A DNA stretch of 64,000 bases from Novosphingobium resinovorum (GCF_001742225.1 NZ_CP017076.1:868001-932000); one strand, 5' to 3'; shown: positions 44,338 through 55,082, counted from the stretch's first letter. Notes: a model not told the origin generated them from the letters alone. Translations and numbers: made by a program.

Positions 44338-45561
44338 TTGGATATCTTTTTCGTCCACGGCCTGGGTGGAGACTCCATAGGAACTTGGCAGCGGGACGAG
44401 GACACGTTTTGGCCGCGCTGGCTCGCGGAGCAATTCCTTAACTGCCGCGTGTATGTGCTCAGCTATGATTCCAACAAACTTGCAGGCTTTTTGTCCGGCG
44501 AGGGTGCATCGATCCACGACTTAGCCTTGGCCATGCTTGATCAGATCGTCAGTCGCGAGGAAAGCGCGCCGCATGTGCTGTTCGTCGCCCATAGCCTCGG
44601 AGGCCTCATCGTTAAACAGGTGTTGAGGCGCTGCGCTGACAGTGCCAACATCGATTACAACGCTATCGGCCGATCGGTGGCCGGGGTCGCCTTTCTCGGC
44701 ACGCCCCATCAGGGCTCCCAGTTTTCAATGTCGCTTGACGTCCTCCTGCGGCAGTTCAAGAGCAAGCAATCGAAGCAGCTGGCCTATAGTGATGATGGTC
44801 TGATCGATCTCAACGATCACTTCCGCACCTGGATCTCCCGACAGAGCGCTGTGGTTCGGTCATTCTATGAGACCGAGAAAACGTACGGTTTTCAGATAGT
44901 CGATAAGGTTTCGGCAAATCCGGGCATCGTTGGAAGCGACCCGGTTGCCGTCCAAAGCAATCACATCGATATTTGCAAGCCTGCCAGCAAAACAGCTCCG
45001 GTCTACGCTTCCATGTGCGCAATGATCCGCGGGATTTTAAAGAAGGTTGCGCCCGAGCCGAGTGCGTCCGGCTCCGAGGGATGCGGCTCGACCGGCGATG
45101 CCATTGATACTAAAGCTGATGGCGTTACGGCTGCCCCTACAACCTCAGTCGCGGCTGAAGTCCTAGCCGACTACGAGTATTACACGACCGAGGCGGACCA
45201 TGACCGCCGCGACCTCAGTCAGAAGCTGACAGATTCAGGGCGCGCTTATGCCGTAAGCGCTGCAAAGCGAAAGAAGGAGCGGTTCAATATGGCGCTTCAG
45301 CGCCATATTGCGCAGCCGTCCGCTGTGACCCGGTACACACAGCTGCTGGCTGACGTTGAGAGCCGGTTCAGCCGTCATGTCGCGCGCGTAATCGCAGAGG
45401 ATGGCAGCGCTGCGGAAGTCGATCAAGCGGTGCAGGATCAGGTGATCGCTCCGTGCGCTGCCAACCATTCGTCAGGCGAGAACGAGATCACGGCGGGTCT
45501 AGTCGATGGGGCGCTGTACTATCTCGCGGGCAACTGCCATCTGGCGTGGGACAATGGCTGA
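44338..45561 (+). CDS. ABC-3C system effector: alpha/beta hydrolase fused to ABC-3C C-terminal domain
   Basis: The TTG at 44338 gives 'MDIFFVHGLGGDSIGTW', the natural start of a lipase-like hydrolase. A longer frame begins at an ATG (44248) inside the neighbouring IS end. Of 407 residues, the first 230 form an alpha/beta hydrolase with an oxyanion 'HGLGG' and nucleophile elbow 'VAHSLGGLI' (Ser86), similar to SERAC1/PGAP1-like esterases. The last 90 ('FNMALQRHIAQPSAVTRY' to 'ALYYLAGNCHLAWDNG') match my memory of the C-terminal domain that links effectors to ABC-three-component systems. The stop overlaps the next gene by 8 bp. The hydrolase is probably the toxic or sensing output, acting on lipids or thioesters; its target is unknown. 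Confidence 0.8.
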   Translation: MDIFFVHGLGGDSIGTWQRDEDTFWPRWLAEQFLNCRVYVLSYDSNKLAGFLSGEGASIHDLALAMLDQIVSREESAPHVLFVAHSLGGLIVKQVLRRCADSANIDYNAIGRSVAGVAFLGTPHQGSQFSMSLDVLLRQFKSKQSKQLAYSDDGLIDLNDHFRTWISRQSAVVRSFYETEKTYGFQIVDKVSANPGIVGSDPVAVQSNHIDICKPASKTAPVYASMCAMIRGILKKVAPEPSASGSEGCGSTGDAIDTKADGVTAAPTTSVAAEVLADYEYYTTEADHDRRDLSQKLTDSGRAYAVSAAKRKKERFNMALQRHIAQPSAVTRYTQLLADVESRFSRHVARVIAEDGSAAEVDQAVQDQVIAPCAANHSSGENEITAGLVDGALYYLAGNCHLAWDNG

Positions 45562-46069
45562 TCTGCGTGTCTGGTACGCGTCTCGCGACCCTTATCACTG
45601 CATTTTTCGCATGGTTCGCCTGATGACAGCGAAGGACGAACCGATGCCCTTGGAGCAGCTTAGAATCCTCGACATGTTCCTGATGTTTCCCCCCTTGCTT
45701 CACCGCCTCTCACTGCCGGCGAACATGAAGGAGCGCTTTCGTGCTCTTGGAATTCCGACGCCCGCGAACTCCTTTGTGCGCCTCCCAGGGACGGCCTCAG
45801 TCTGGCAGGAGCTGCAACTCTATCAGACGACGGCGCTCAAGCGTTTGACTGGTCTAGGTTTGTTGAAGCGAGACGCCCTCCGTGACCGATACGCCAGCCT
45901 CGAAAAGTCTATGGTTCCGGCAGAAATCATGAAGCAAGCGGTTGAGCAGAATACCGCCGATAAGGTGTTGGTTGCCTTTTTGGTCGAAGATGTGGCCTCT
46001 CTGCCGCTGACCGGCCGAGACAGCCTTACCAAGCGGGCAGGCCTTCCATCGCGGGGGCCGATAGCGTGA
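45554..46069 (+). CDS. ABC-3C system middle component
   Basis: The 171-residue protein lies between the effector and the ATPase and overlaps both (8 bp and 4 bp). It begins 'MADLRVWYASRDPYHCIFRM' and has a helical body with a winged-helix-like part ('LEQLRILDMFLMFPPLLHRL', 'LKRLTGLGLLKRDAL'). Small proteins in this position are a fixed part of ABC-3C operons and are thought to bridge effector and ATPase. The call rests on gene order, size and these features; the exact middle-component subtype was not determined. Confidence 0.75.
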   Translation: MADLRVWYASRDPYHCIFRMVRLMTAKDEPMPLEQLRILDMFLMFPPLLHRLSLPANMKERFRALGIPTPANSFVRLPGTASVWQELQLYQTTALKRLTGLGLLKRDALRDRYASLEKSMVPAEIMKQAVEQNTADKVLVAFLVEDVASLPLTGRDSLTKRAGLPSRGPIA

Positions 46070-47961
46070 TCGCCTTTTTCCGGATCGAGCGCATGCTCGT
46101 CAGCCGCGGCTCCCATGTTCTCTATGACGAAGTATTTCACGCGGGTGTGAACATCATCCACGGCTCGAACGGAGCGGGAAAATCCACGATCGCCGACTTC
46201 ATATTCTTCGGCCTCGGGGGGGACCTGAAGGACTGGAAAGCGTCTGCCTCCAGAGCCGAGCAGGTGTCCATCCAGCTCATCACAAAGTCTGGTATCCTCA
46301 GCCTCAGGCGCGATGTGTCGACCGACGGGGGGCGTCCGATGTCAATTTACTTCGGCACGCTGGACGAGGCTCTCTCGTCGCCCAACGAAAGCTGGCAGAC
46401 ACTGCCGTATCGCCGGCCAGATCACGGCTACAGCTTTAGTCAGGTCTTGTTCAATGCGATCGGCCTGCCCGAGTCGATCAGTGACGGCGGCAGCAACATC
46501 ACCATGCACCAGTTGCTTCGGCTGCTGTACGTGGATCAACTCACGCCCGTGCAGCGGATCTTCCGCGTCGAGAATTTCGATACTTGGCAAACAAGGCAAG
46601 CGGTAGGTGACCTGCTGTCTGGCGTTGGAGGGTACGACCTTTACGAAAAGCAGATAGCGCTGCGCGAGACCGAGAAACTGTACGCCGCTGCCGTGATGGA
46701 ATACCGTAGCCTGGTAGTGGTGGCGTCTGGCTATGGAGAGAACATCCTCTCCGAGCACATTAGCGCGGCCATCGAGAAGGCCAGCAAAGAACGTACCGGT
46801 CTGCTCTCATTGATCGATGAGCTGGTCTCCGCTTCTGAAGAAAAATCTGAGCGTGCAGATCTGAAAAAGATCCGCTCTGACGCGATCAAGGAATATAATC
46901 GCGCTAGGCGTGCCGTTGCCCACCTGACCAATGAAATCGAAGTTCTGGAATACGAGATTTCCGACGCTGAAGATTTCATAAAACATCTAGGTCAATCATT
47001 GTCTGATTTTGACAATGCATCGACCACATTCTTCGCGCTTGGCCATCTCGCTTTTGAGTATTGCCCGTCATGCTTCGCGCCGGTGACACCCAAGGATGAG
47101 GCGCATTGCCAACTGTGCGACACGAAGCGTGTTGATGGCGCTGACGACAGCCGTGCGCTTGCTGTTCGGCTAGATCTTCAGATGCAACTGAAGGAATCCG
47201 AATCTCTCCAGGTCGATCGACTGAAGGAGCTTTCCCAAAAGCAGAGCGCGCTGCGCGTTGCTCGTCAGGTGCTCAGGCGCGCATCGTCGACAATCGAACT
47301 TGGCCAATCCGGCACGGTCACAGGCCGCGAAAGCGCGATCGCTGAGCTGAGCCGCAAAGTTGGTTTCATCGACAGCCAACTCGAAAGTCTTCATAAGCGC
47401 CTTGAGTTGGCAAAGAAAATTCAGGCGGCGTCCGATGCCAAAGAGGATCTCAGTGCCCGCGTTACGCGATTAAAGGCAGAAATCGAGGCAATTTTGCGTG
47501 CGCAGGGCAAGCGAAAGCTCGAGGCGTACACGCTTATCTCGAACGAGACGAAGGCGTTCCTCGACCAAGACCTTCAGGAGCACAGCGATTTTGGCGAGGT
47601 CGAAAACGTCTCCTTTGAATTCTCGGGAGACTGGATTGCGATCAATGGTGAGAAGAATCGCGCCGGCAGTGCGAGCGGCATGGTAATCTTGAAGAATAGC
47701 TTTGCGGCTGGCCTGCTGAGCGCATCTCTACTCGACAAGCGTTTCAACCTGCCGCGCTGGATGCTTTTCGATAATGTAGAAGACAAAGGAATGGTTGAAG
47801 AACGTTCTTGGAATTTTCAGCGCTTGCTTGTGAATTTATCGAAGCGCTCGAAGACGCCACATCAGATCATCTACACAACGTCTAAGATCGCCCCCGAGCT
47901 TGATCAACCAGACCTCGTCGTCGGACGCCAGTATCAGCGTGCTGCGCGCTCGCTGAACTGA
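46066..47961 (+). CDS. ABC-3C system ATPase (Rad50/SMC-like)
   Basis: The 631-residue protein starts at GTG overlapping the previous stop (GTGA). Walker A is 'HGSNGAGKST' (residues 32-41). A long coiled coil (about 195-320 and 360-500) is broken by a Cys4 hook-like knuckle: Cys333, Cys336, Cys348 and Cys351 in 'YCPSCFAPV' and 'HCQLCDTK'. A Walker-B-like Asp follows in 'RWMLFDNVED', near residue 563. The fold is that of an SMC/Rad50-type ABC ATPase acting on nucleoprotein. In this family it is proposed to sense foreign DNA or its processing and to release the effector. The frame is intact. Confidence 0.85.
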   Translation: MIAFFRIERMLVSRGSHVLYDEVFHAGVNIIHGSNGAGKSTIADFIFFGLGGDLKDWKASASRAEQVSIQLITKSGILSLRRDVSTDGGRPMSIYFGTLDEALSSPNESWQTLPYRRPDHGYSFSQVLFNAIGLPESISDGGSNITMHQLLRLLYVDQLTPVQRIFRVENFDTWQTRQAVGDLLSGVGGYDLYEKQIALRETEKLYAAAVMEYRSLVVVASGYGENILSEHISAAIEKASKERTGLLSLIDELVSASEEKSERADLKKIRSDAIKEYNRARRAVAHLTNEIEVLEYEISDAEDFIKHLGQSLSDFDNASTTFFALGHLAFEYCPSCFAPVTPKDEAHCQLCDTKRVDGADDSRALAVRLDLQMQLKESESLQVDRLKELSQKQSALRVARQVLRRASSTIELGQSGTVTGRESAIAELSRKVGFIDSQLESLHKRLELAKKIQAASDAKEDLSARVTRLKAEIEAILRAQGKRKLEAYTLISNETKAFLDQDLQEHSDFGEVENVSFEFSGDWIAINGEKNRAGSASGMVILKNSFAAGLLSASLLDKRFNLPRWMLFDNVEDKGMVEERSWNFQRLLVNLSKRSKTPHQIIYTTSKIAPELDQPDLVVGRQYQRAARSLN

Positions 47962-48188
47962 AGGCGCCGATAGAGCTTGGGACGTTGCCCCGGTCCGCTT
48001 GGAGCGCCGAAGGGCGATATCGGACTCTAGAAGGGCGCCCCCCCTAATGGTCTGTTGGCGCCAACAATTCCGATCGTTCCCGGCCTGGGACGCCGCTCCC
48101 GCAACTGCTTCTTCGTTCATGGATCGAGCCTGCGAAGGACGGGTTCCACCCACCAGTCCAGCGAGAAGCCCCCTCATTCGTGCCCCCG

Positions 48189-48977
48189 TCAAAACAGCTT
48201 GTTCAACAGCTTTGGCTCGCTCGATTTTAGCCGCTCCAGCATGTTGTTCACATAGAACATGTCCGGCGCGGCGTTCACCGGCAGGACGACCACGACATAG
48301 TCAGGCTGGGCCTTGTTCAACGCGAAGGTCACGAGCCCCACGCCATGGATGCTGCAGAGCGACTTCAGGCGATTCATGTCGTCGCTGCTGGTGGAGTTCG
48401 GCACCACGATGTAGCTCTTGTGGGAAAACAGCCGATAGGCAACCGCCTGGCCGAAAGCGACAACCGGCTGGCTGGGCACGGCCTTGATCTCGGCTGTCAC
48501 GATTTGCGGCTCAAACTTGAAAATGTCCTGCGCGCGGGGCTTGAGCACGCCGATCACATCAGGCGTGCCCCACTTGCCGCCCAGGCTGGCCCCGCCCAGC
48601 GCGGCTGCGACGGTGGCCTCGTCATTCTCTTCCAGCCATTCGGCGAAGCTGGCGTAGAAATCCTGCTCGGTCAGCGGCTCGGAACCGGGGGTTTCGGCCT
48701 TGACCGGTGCTGCAACCGTTTCGGCTTCGTGAGCGCTTGCGGCGGCATCATCCTCGGCAACGTATTGCGCAAGCTGATAAGTGCCGCGCGCGACTTTCAC
48801 GATTTCAGTACTTCGCGTGGTCAGGAGGTTGTGAATGCCCCCATGAATGCTGTTGTGAGGGGTGTCGGGAGCCTGAGCTTCCACAGCGCGCAAGAGGTCG
48901 GACCAGCGGATGCCCTGCGGGTTGGCTTCAAGAACAGCGATTGCCTTTGCCTGAATCTGTTGGCGGTTCAGCTTCAT
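48189..48977 (-). CDS. HARE-HTH plus nuclease-like protein, partner of the IIG system
   Basis: The 262-residue protein has an N-terminal winged helix of the HARE-HTH type ('QGIRWSDLLRAVEAQAPDTPHNSIHGGIHNLL'), an acidic linker and a C-terminal PD-(D/E)xK-like domain. Candidate catalytic residues are the Asp in 'GTPDVIGVLKP' and Glu-x-Lys in 'IVTAEIKAVP'. Such proteins restrict or sense DNA. It starts 18 bp after the stop of the type IIG gene in the same direction, so the two form an operon. Its end converges on the ABC-3C ATPase, 227 bp away. Confidence 0.7.
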   Translation of the reverse strand: MKLNRQQIQAKAIAVLEANPQGIRWSDLLRAVEAQAPDTPHNSIHGGIHNLLTTRSTEIVKVARGTYQLAQYVAEDDAAASAHEAETVAAPVKAETPGSEPLTEQDFYASFAEWLEENDEATVAAALGGASLGGKWGTPDVIGVLKPRAQDIFKFEPQIVTAEIKAVPSQPVVAFGQAVAYRLFSHKSYIVVPNSTSSDDMNRLKSLCSIHGVGLVTFALNKAQPDYVVVVLPVNAAPDMFYVNNMLERLKSSEPKLLNKLF

Positions 48978-48995
48978 TGTTGCCCCGGTTTTCCT

Positions 48996-51900
48996 TCAGA
49001 CGCCTATGGCCGCGTCGGGTTGACCGGCAACCAGCGCATTAATCCACGCGAGGCACAGTTCCTCGCTCTTGTAGCTTCCGCCCCATTTGTCGCGCTCTTG
49101 TTGGTCGACAATGGGGAAGGTCGAATAGATGTAGCGTATGTCCTCCCGGCTCCGCGCCGAATTGGCCGGATCGAACACGCCATAGAGGATGAAATATAGC
49201 GCATCGAGCTTGGCGCGCAGGTTCAGACGGCGCGCTTCGTCCCATACGAAAGGAGGCATGACTTCGCCCTTGGCATCGACATACCCCATGTCGCGGGCAA
49301 ACGGGGCGAGGTCATGCGCAGTGTAGGTCAGTTCCAGCACCGCTTCGCGCACGATCTCGGCGGCAGTCTTGGGGCCAAAGGCGCGGGTATATTCGGCAGG
49401 CAATACGAACGGAAGCTGTTCGACCAGATACCAGGCCAGATGGTTGCCGTGGACCTTTTGCCGGGCGAGGTAATCGAGGACAACGCAATTGAGGTTGGCC
49501 AGCAACAGCGGGGCCGAACGGATGTAGCTGGCCCGGTCATCGCCCTTGCGGGGGAACAGGACCGGCAGGGTGTGGCCTGCGCCATAGCGCGGGATGATCG
49601 TGGTGATTGTGGTCCGAGCATTGGTGACAGAGGTCACGTCCTTCATGGCCACGCACCAGTCTGTCGGCGCGTCCCAGCCGGTGTCGGTGGCCTTCACCCA
49701 ATAGCGTGGCGTCGGCAGGCGAGCAGGATCGCGATGCTCGCCATCCGTAAGGTCGGAGCCTTGGCCAGACCGGAACACGTTGGCGGCCGCCAGCACGATG
49801 TCGGAAGCGCGATGGTCGAACGCCTGCACCATTTTGCCTTCGTAAAGCGGCACCCATTCGCCAGCGGTGGACCGGAAGCGATTGCCGCCGATGGGCCATG
49901 CGGCCTCGTTACCTTCAAGCTCCGGTTGAGTTCGAAACTTGTCGCTGTCATTTGCCATGTGAAACATCGTGGCATACCGAACAGACCACACGGTATCGCC
50001 GGAATCCTTGGCGACCAGAACGGGCAGTCGGGCGTAAATGCCGGACGTGATCTCCTTGTCGCGCCGGGACCGGAAGATCGGGGCAGTTCCGCTGTTCGGG
50101 TTGATTCGGTTGATCTCATCTGCCGAAACCGGGAATACGCGGTCAGGGTTGGTGATTTCGGTCAGGTCACGGATGAAAAAGCCGAACGAGGCACAATCGA
50201 AAGTCCGTCCCGGCCCACCAGCGACGTAGGCGCAGAACTTAAATCGGTAATAGACGTCCGGAAAGAACAGAGTCCCGTCATACCGCTTATTGAAGAAGTC
50301 GATGATACTGTGGACCTGCCGCTCACCTACTACCTTGCGGAAGAAGGCCGCCGAACTTTGATCAGACGCGATGCCGGACGGGATTAGCAAACCAACCATG
50401 CCGCCCGGCTTCACGAGTGCATGGGCGCGCTCGACGAAGAGTGAATTGAGATTGGTGTCGCCTCCAGACAGCAGCGGGTAGTTATCAGAAAGCGCTGGAA
50501 CTGACTTTCCGGTTTCGGGGTCTTTGGTTGACTTGCCGCTGCTGAAACGCGCCATGCGCGCCGTATCCGCCGCCCGACTCTCGGCATGGGTGAAATCATC
50601 CCACAAGGGATCGCCGTCGGCCTTGAGCTTTGCGATCGACTTGGCGCGATCAGAAGCGCGCTGGGCCATCGCGATTTCCGGCTTGCGTGCGGCGAACCAT
50701 TCGACCTGTTGCAGCTTGATCCGGTCCCACGGCGGATTGCCGACCACGGCATCGAAGCCGCCGCCCCGTTCCGCGCTGCTCCACTTTTCCCAAACGCCAG
50801 GAAAAGCGATCTGCCAGTTGAGAAAGCGTTCCTCGCCGATTAGCGCACGGGCCGATTCCAGAATGCGCTCGGCGGCCTCCAGCAGCTCGTTCGCGTCGAA
50901 GCGCTGCTTCTTCATCCGGTCGGTCGCACCGGATTTGGCGGCAGCGGATTTCCTTGCAATTGGCTCCTGTCGCCCCAGCATGATTTCCACAGGATTGCCG
51001 AACTGGCCATCCAGCATCGCGCGCACTGCCGCCTTGTCTACCGGCTGCTTTAGGTTCAGCCAGTCCAGCGCGTGAAGGAACGACACGAAGCTGTCGAGCG
51101 GGCCGATCTGCGATTGCACACCATACCATGTCGCGGCGGACTGGTGCGCCTCGGCGATTTCGGCATCGGTCAGTCGCTCGATGATCCCCATCGCTGCCGC
51201 CGATGCCTCCGCCTCCCGTAAGGGGCCAATGTGCAGAAGCTCACCGCCCTGAGCACCGGCCTTGTCGATGGCATCGCGCACCCACAGGCCGAACAGGCTG
51301 TCTCCTGCGCGCAAATGATGGTCGATGAACGATAACGGCGCGCCGACCGTGAAGGTGTGCAGCCACAGCGCCACCTTTGCCAGTTCGACCGCCATCGGGT
51401 TCTTGTCCACGCCATAGACGCAGCGCTTCAGGACCATGCGCCGCACGATGTGGCGATCATCAAGCTGGGCCTGGTCGATGGTCCAGCCCGCAGCCTTGGC
51501 ATTGCGCAGGATGGTGGCGCGGATGTCTTCGATTTTGCGGGCCAGTGGGGAAACGTATTCAAGGCGCGGCGCGGCCTCTGTCGCCAGCGCCTGCGCTTCC
51601 GCCATCGCATCAAGCACATGATCAGCCAGCGTATCGACCAGCGAGACTAGGAAATGCCCCGATCCCATTGCCGGGTCGCAGACCCGCAGTTTCAGAATGG
51701 CTTCCGCCGGGTCGGCGTCGTTAAGATCGCCTCGCTGATAGTCCGGCGAATCCTTCGGATCGAGTTTGTCCAGCGCGGAGCGGAAGGCGCCGAGCCGTTC
51801 GGCGATCAGCGGTTCCAGCGTCTGGTCAAGGATCAGGCCCACCAGCTCGTCGGGCGTGTAGTAGCTCCCGCTGTTCTTGCGGGCGAACAAGTTTGGCCGG

Positions 51901-53212
51901 ACCGTGAGTACGCCGGAATCGTCGCGGACGATTTCAAACTCCAGAAGGCGCTCGTAGATCGAGCCAAGTTGCTGCACCGAAAGGTCGCGGTAGTTGATGT
52001 AGCGTGCCGTGCCACTTTCACGAATCCAGGACAGGGCATCAAGCGTTGGGGCCATCACGCTGTCAGGAATGCGAATGGTATCGAGCAGTGGCGTACCATC
52101 GGCGGCGAACAGGCCGCCGTTATACGGCGGGATGCCTACCTTCGCCTCGCCCTTATCGATGATCCGGGCAAGATCGGCGACGTGGTGCCAGATTTTCGTA
52201 GCCGTATCCGAAAAGACGTCGTTCTCGGAAATTCGCCTGCCCACTTCACTGCGCTGCTGTCGCAGGGCATAGTCATCGTACCGCTTCTCGCCCACCGGCA
52301 GCAGGTCGCGATCTTCGGCGAAGAGCAGGAACAGCAGGCGATAGAGCAGGACGAGCGAGGCCTGCCGCACATCCTCCAGCGATGCCTGCGGCGCGGCCTG
52401 AGCAATGGCATTGGCGAGGTCGGGAAAGACCTGTTCGAACACCAGCTTGGAAAGGCTGGCGGCAACACGTTCCTCATAGAACGCCGCCGCTGCGCGCGTT
52501 CATGAAATGAGAGATTGTCTGTGCCTGTCTTGATGAAAGCGTCGCGGCAGAACATGACGGCGAAAACACGCAACCAGTGCTCGCGTGTGGCCTCGTCAGC
52601 GAACAGATCATCGCCGCCGTCCAGTGCAAGCACGCGGCCGAGATCGATTTCCAGAAACTCTTCTGAAACCGAACGCGCCCCTGCCCAATAGAGCCGCCAC
52701 TTGGCACCATTGGTCAGGATGCCCCAGCGGAGCTGGCCACTCGTCAAGTCATCGATTCGGCGCAAATAGCGCAGCATCTGGGTGGACGGTGCAGTGGCCT
52801 CGTCGCGGCCCGAGGCCCGGTCGAGCGGGCGCGCCCAGCGCTTGCTCTCAATGACAGCCAGACCGTGGGCATAGCGCTTCCACTGCTCATGCAGCGCGTT
52901 GGCAGCCGCCTTGGCTCCGGCGTCGACGAACAGCAACCCATCGGGCACGTCGTCGCGTCCACTGACAGTCAAATTCTGCTGCCGCAAAGATTCCGTCCAG
53001 TCTAGCGTACGAAGCACAGGCCAAATGAAGTCATCCTCCGTCTGACTTTCATTGGTCTTGTCACTTCGTGGGAATGCGGCGGCGATCTTCTCCAGCGCAA
53101 CACGAAGCCCGTCGGGATCGACCGCCAGATATGCTGGATCAGCCTTAATGGCTTCAGCCAGGTAGTCAGTCGTGAATAGAGAACCGGAAATGAAAAGCGC
53201 TGAATCGGACAA
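48996..53212 (-). pseudogene. type IIG restriction-modification enzyme (Eco57I-like), single frameshift
   Basis: Two overlapping frames add up to one protein of about 1400 residues. The first (start TTG at 53212 or ATG at 53236) has an endonuclease region with 'VPDGLLFVDAG' and 'LAVIESKRWARPL'. The second has methyltransferase motif I 'CDPAMGSGHFL' (residues 255-265 of that frame), motif IV 'VGNPPWDRIK' and a target-recognition C-terminus. The frames switch near 52490: 'SFHERA' should continue into 'AAFYEERVAASLSKLVF', but one base is missing in a GCG-rich run. The nuclease and methylase halves are therefore separated. This could be a true mutation, a switch or a sequencing error. Confidence 0.88.
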
Positions 53213-53342
53213 GCAGGAACCCCTTTGGGGCACCATAGTAACGAGGACACGCGCCGGGAAGGGGCGGAGCCATCACTTTCGGTGGAAGGCGAGCTTGCCG
53301 CTCACTCACCCTTTGGCTCGCATGCCCCCAGAGCGGCACTGA

Positions 53343-53570
53343 TCAGTGAGCCCCGACTCTAGCGATGATAAGACCGAGTGCAACCTCGATCGGCAAGATG
53401 TCGAGTTCTTCCGGGTCGTAGCCATCGAGCCAATCATTAATTTCGGCGTACTGTTCGTGCTTGGGGCCTGACCGGATCTCAAGCATATCGTAGAAGCCGG
53501 GGATACCACCTCCGAGCCCATTTCGTATCTGGCCATCCAAGCCCTCCAGGATGAAGCTGCCGGTCTGCAC
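53343..53570 (-). pseudogene. fragment of a plasmid pRiA4b ORF-3-like protein
   Basis: The 75-residue frame contains 'GGIPGFYDMLEI', 'EQYAEINDWLDGYDPEELD' and a short helix. This resembles the C-terminal end of pRiA4b ORF-3-family proteins, which are usually over 180 residues. The N-terminal half is missing. It lies just past the start of the restriction gene and is probably debris. Confidence 0.5.
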
Positions 53571-53813
53571 CTGAGAACGGAAAATCGGCAGCTGAATGGC
53601 GACAATGGGTCGGCCTTGATAGGGAGAGCTTGGGACGAAGCCGCCGTTCGCGAGCGGTGCCGGGAATGGCAGATCCTAATCCAACACCGGCCATTCCTCA
53701 AGCACTGATGATCGTTCCCGGAACGCGCAGGACTGGCCGAAAGGCGAATGTCCGGTTCGCCGCCGAACCATAAGGATAGCTGACATTCGAGCGGGTTTCG
53801 GGCCCACTGCGTT

Positions 53814-54056
53814 TTAGGTCTGGTCCGGCATAGCCCTTACCTTGGCGGCGAACCGGTCAATGCCAAATGGCTTTGCGAGGAATTCGGTGCCGGGATCGAG
53901 CTGACTGTTATGAACCACAGCGTTGCGGGTGTATCCCGTGGTGTAGATCATCTTGACGTCGGGAAGAATGGCTTGCGCCCGATCGGCAGGTTCCGATACC
54001 CGGCATGATGCGGCGACCATGGCCAGCGCCGCCCTATCGCTTGCGTGGCGGATCAA
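53814..54056 (-). pseudogene. response-regulator receiver domain, C-terminal fragment
   Basis: The frame ends with 'VKMIYTTGYTRNAVVHNSQL' and 'PGTEFLAKPFGIDRFAAKVR'. These are the last two strands of a receiver domain, with the conserved Thr and Lys-Pro. The phospho-acceptor Asp half is absent. The sequence is typical of receivers attached to sphingomonad and rhizobial hybrid kinases. It is a remnant. Confidence 0.65.
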
Positions 54057-54188
54057 AGAGACGACTCAACTCGATGTGCAATGTGTGAGCGGGCTCAATT
54101 CCGCAACACCCCCCGTGCGTCTCGCATTCGGTATCAGTCACAAGTTCCGAACTGGCGACCCGGCGAAGGGCCGGGCCGCCAGGATATC

Positions 54189-55082
54189 TTAAGCGATGCC
54201 GGCGCCGCCGGTCACGCCATAGACTTCTCCCGTGATGTAACTGGCCTCCTGCGAAGCGAGGAGCACGTAAACGGGCGCAATTTCGACCGGCTGCCCGGGA
54301 CGACCGAACTGGCTCTGCTCGCCAAACTTGGCGACCTTTTCCTGAGGCTGGCCACCACTAGGCTGCAGCACAGTCCAGAACGGACCAGGGGCCACGACGT
54401 TGGCCCGAATGCCTTTTTCGATCAATTGTTTTGCAAGTGCCTTTGTATAGGCGACGATGCCCGCCTTGGTCGTGGCATAGTCCAGCAGAATATCGGACGG
54501 CTCATAGGCCTGAACCGACGCCGTCGTTATGACTGATGCGCCCGCGGGCAGGTGAGGAACGGCAGCCTGGGCAATCCAGTGCAATGCGTAGAGATTGGTT
54601 TTGAGGGTCTTGTCGAAATCCTGCGAACTGACCTCGGCAACGCTCTCGCGAAATTGCTGGCGACCGGCATTGATGACCAGGATATCCAGGCCGCCAAGTC
54701 CGCTCACTGCGTCCTCGACCAGCTGCTTGCTCCAGGCCTCGTCGGTAATATCGCCGGGCAAAGCCACGGCTTTGCGGCCTTCAGCTTCGATGAGGGCAAG
54801 GACTTCCTTCGCGTCCTTTTCCTCGTCAGGCAGGTAGGCAATGGCGACATCTGCACCTTCGCGCGCGTAAGCGATTGCAGCAGCACGCCCGATACCGGAA
54901 TCGCCCCCTGTGATGAGAGCCTTTCGTCCTTTGAGCTTGCCGGCCCCGACATAGCTGTCCTCGCCATGATCAGGCTTGGGGTCCATTTCCGCGGCAACGC
55001 CGGGCGCCGTCTGCGGCTGTTCTGGAAACGGGGGCTGCGGATACTGTGTGCGAGGATCTTGCAGTGCGAGGCGGTCGGTCAT
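54189..55082 (-). CDS. short-chain dehydrogenase/reductase, YghA-like
   Basis: The 297-residue protein starts at the ATG at 55082 (CAGGAG upstream). It has a long proline-rich N-terminal extension ('[12 protein letters not shown]') and a Rossmann fold with '[21 protein letters not shown]'. The catalytic Tyr and Lys are in '[12 protein letters not shown]', and a substrate-loop '[14 protein letters not shown]' follows. These features mark the YghA group of NAD(P)H-linked reductases, often found with stress genes. A candidate EcfG-type promoter lies upstream. The substrate is unknown. Confidence 0.9.
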   Translation of the reverse strand: MTDRLALQDPRTQYPQPPFPEQPQTAPGVAAEMDPKPDHGEDSYVGAGKLKGRKALITGGDSGIGRAAAIAYAREGADVAIAYLPDEEKDAKEVLALIEAEGRKAVALPGDITDEAWSKQLVEDAVSGLGGLDILVINAGRQQFRESVAEVSSQDFDKTLKTNLYALHWIAQAAVPHLPAGASVITTASVQAYEPSDILLDYATTKAGIVAYTKALAKQLIEKGIRANVVAPGPFWTVLQPSGGQPQEKVAKFGEQSQFGRPGQPVEIAPVYVLLASQEASYITGEVYGVTGGAGIA

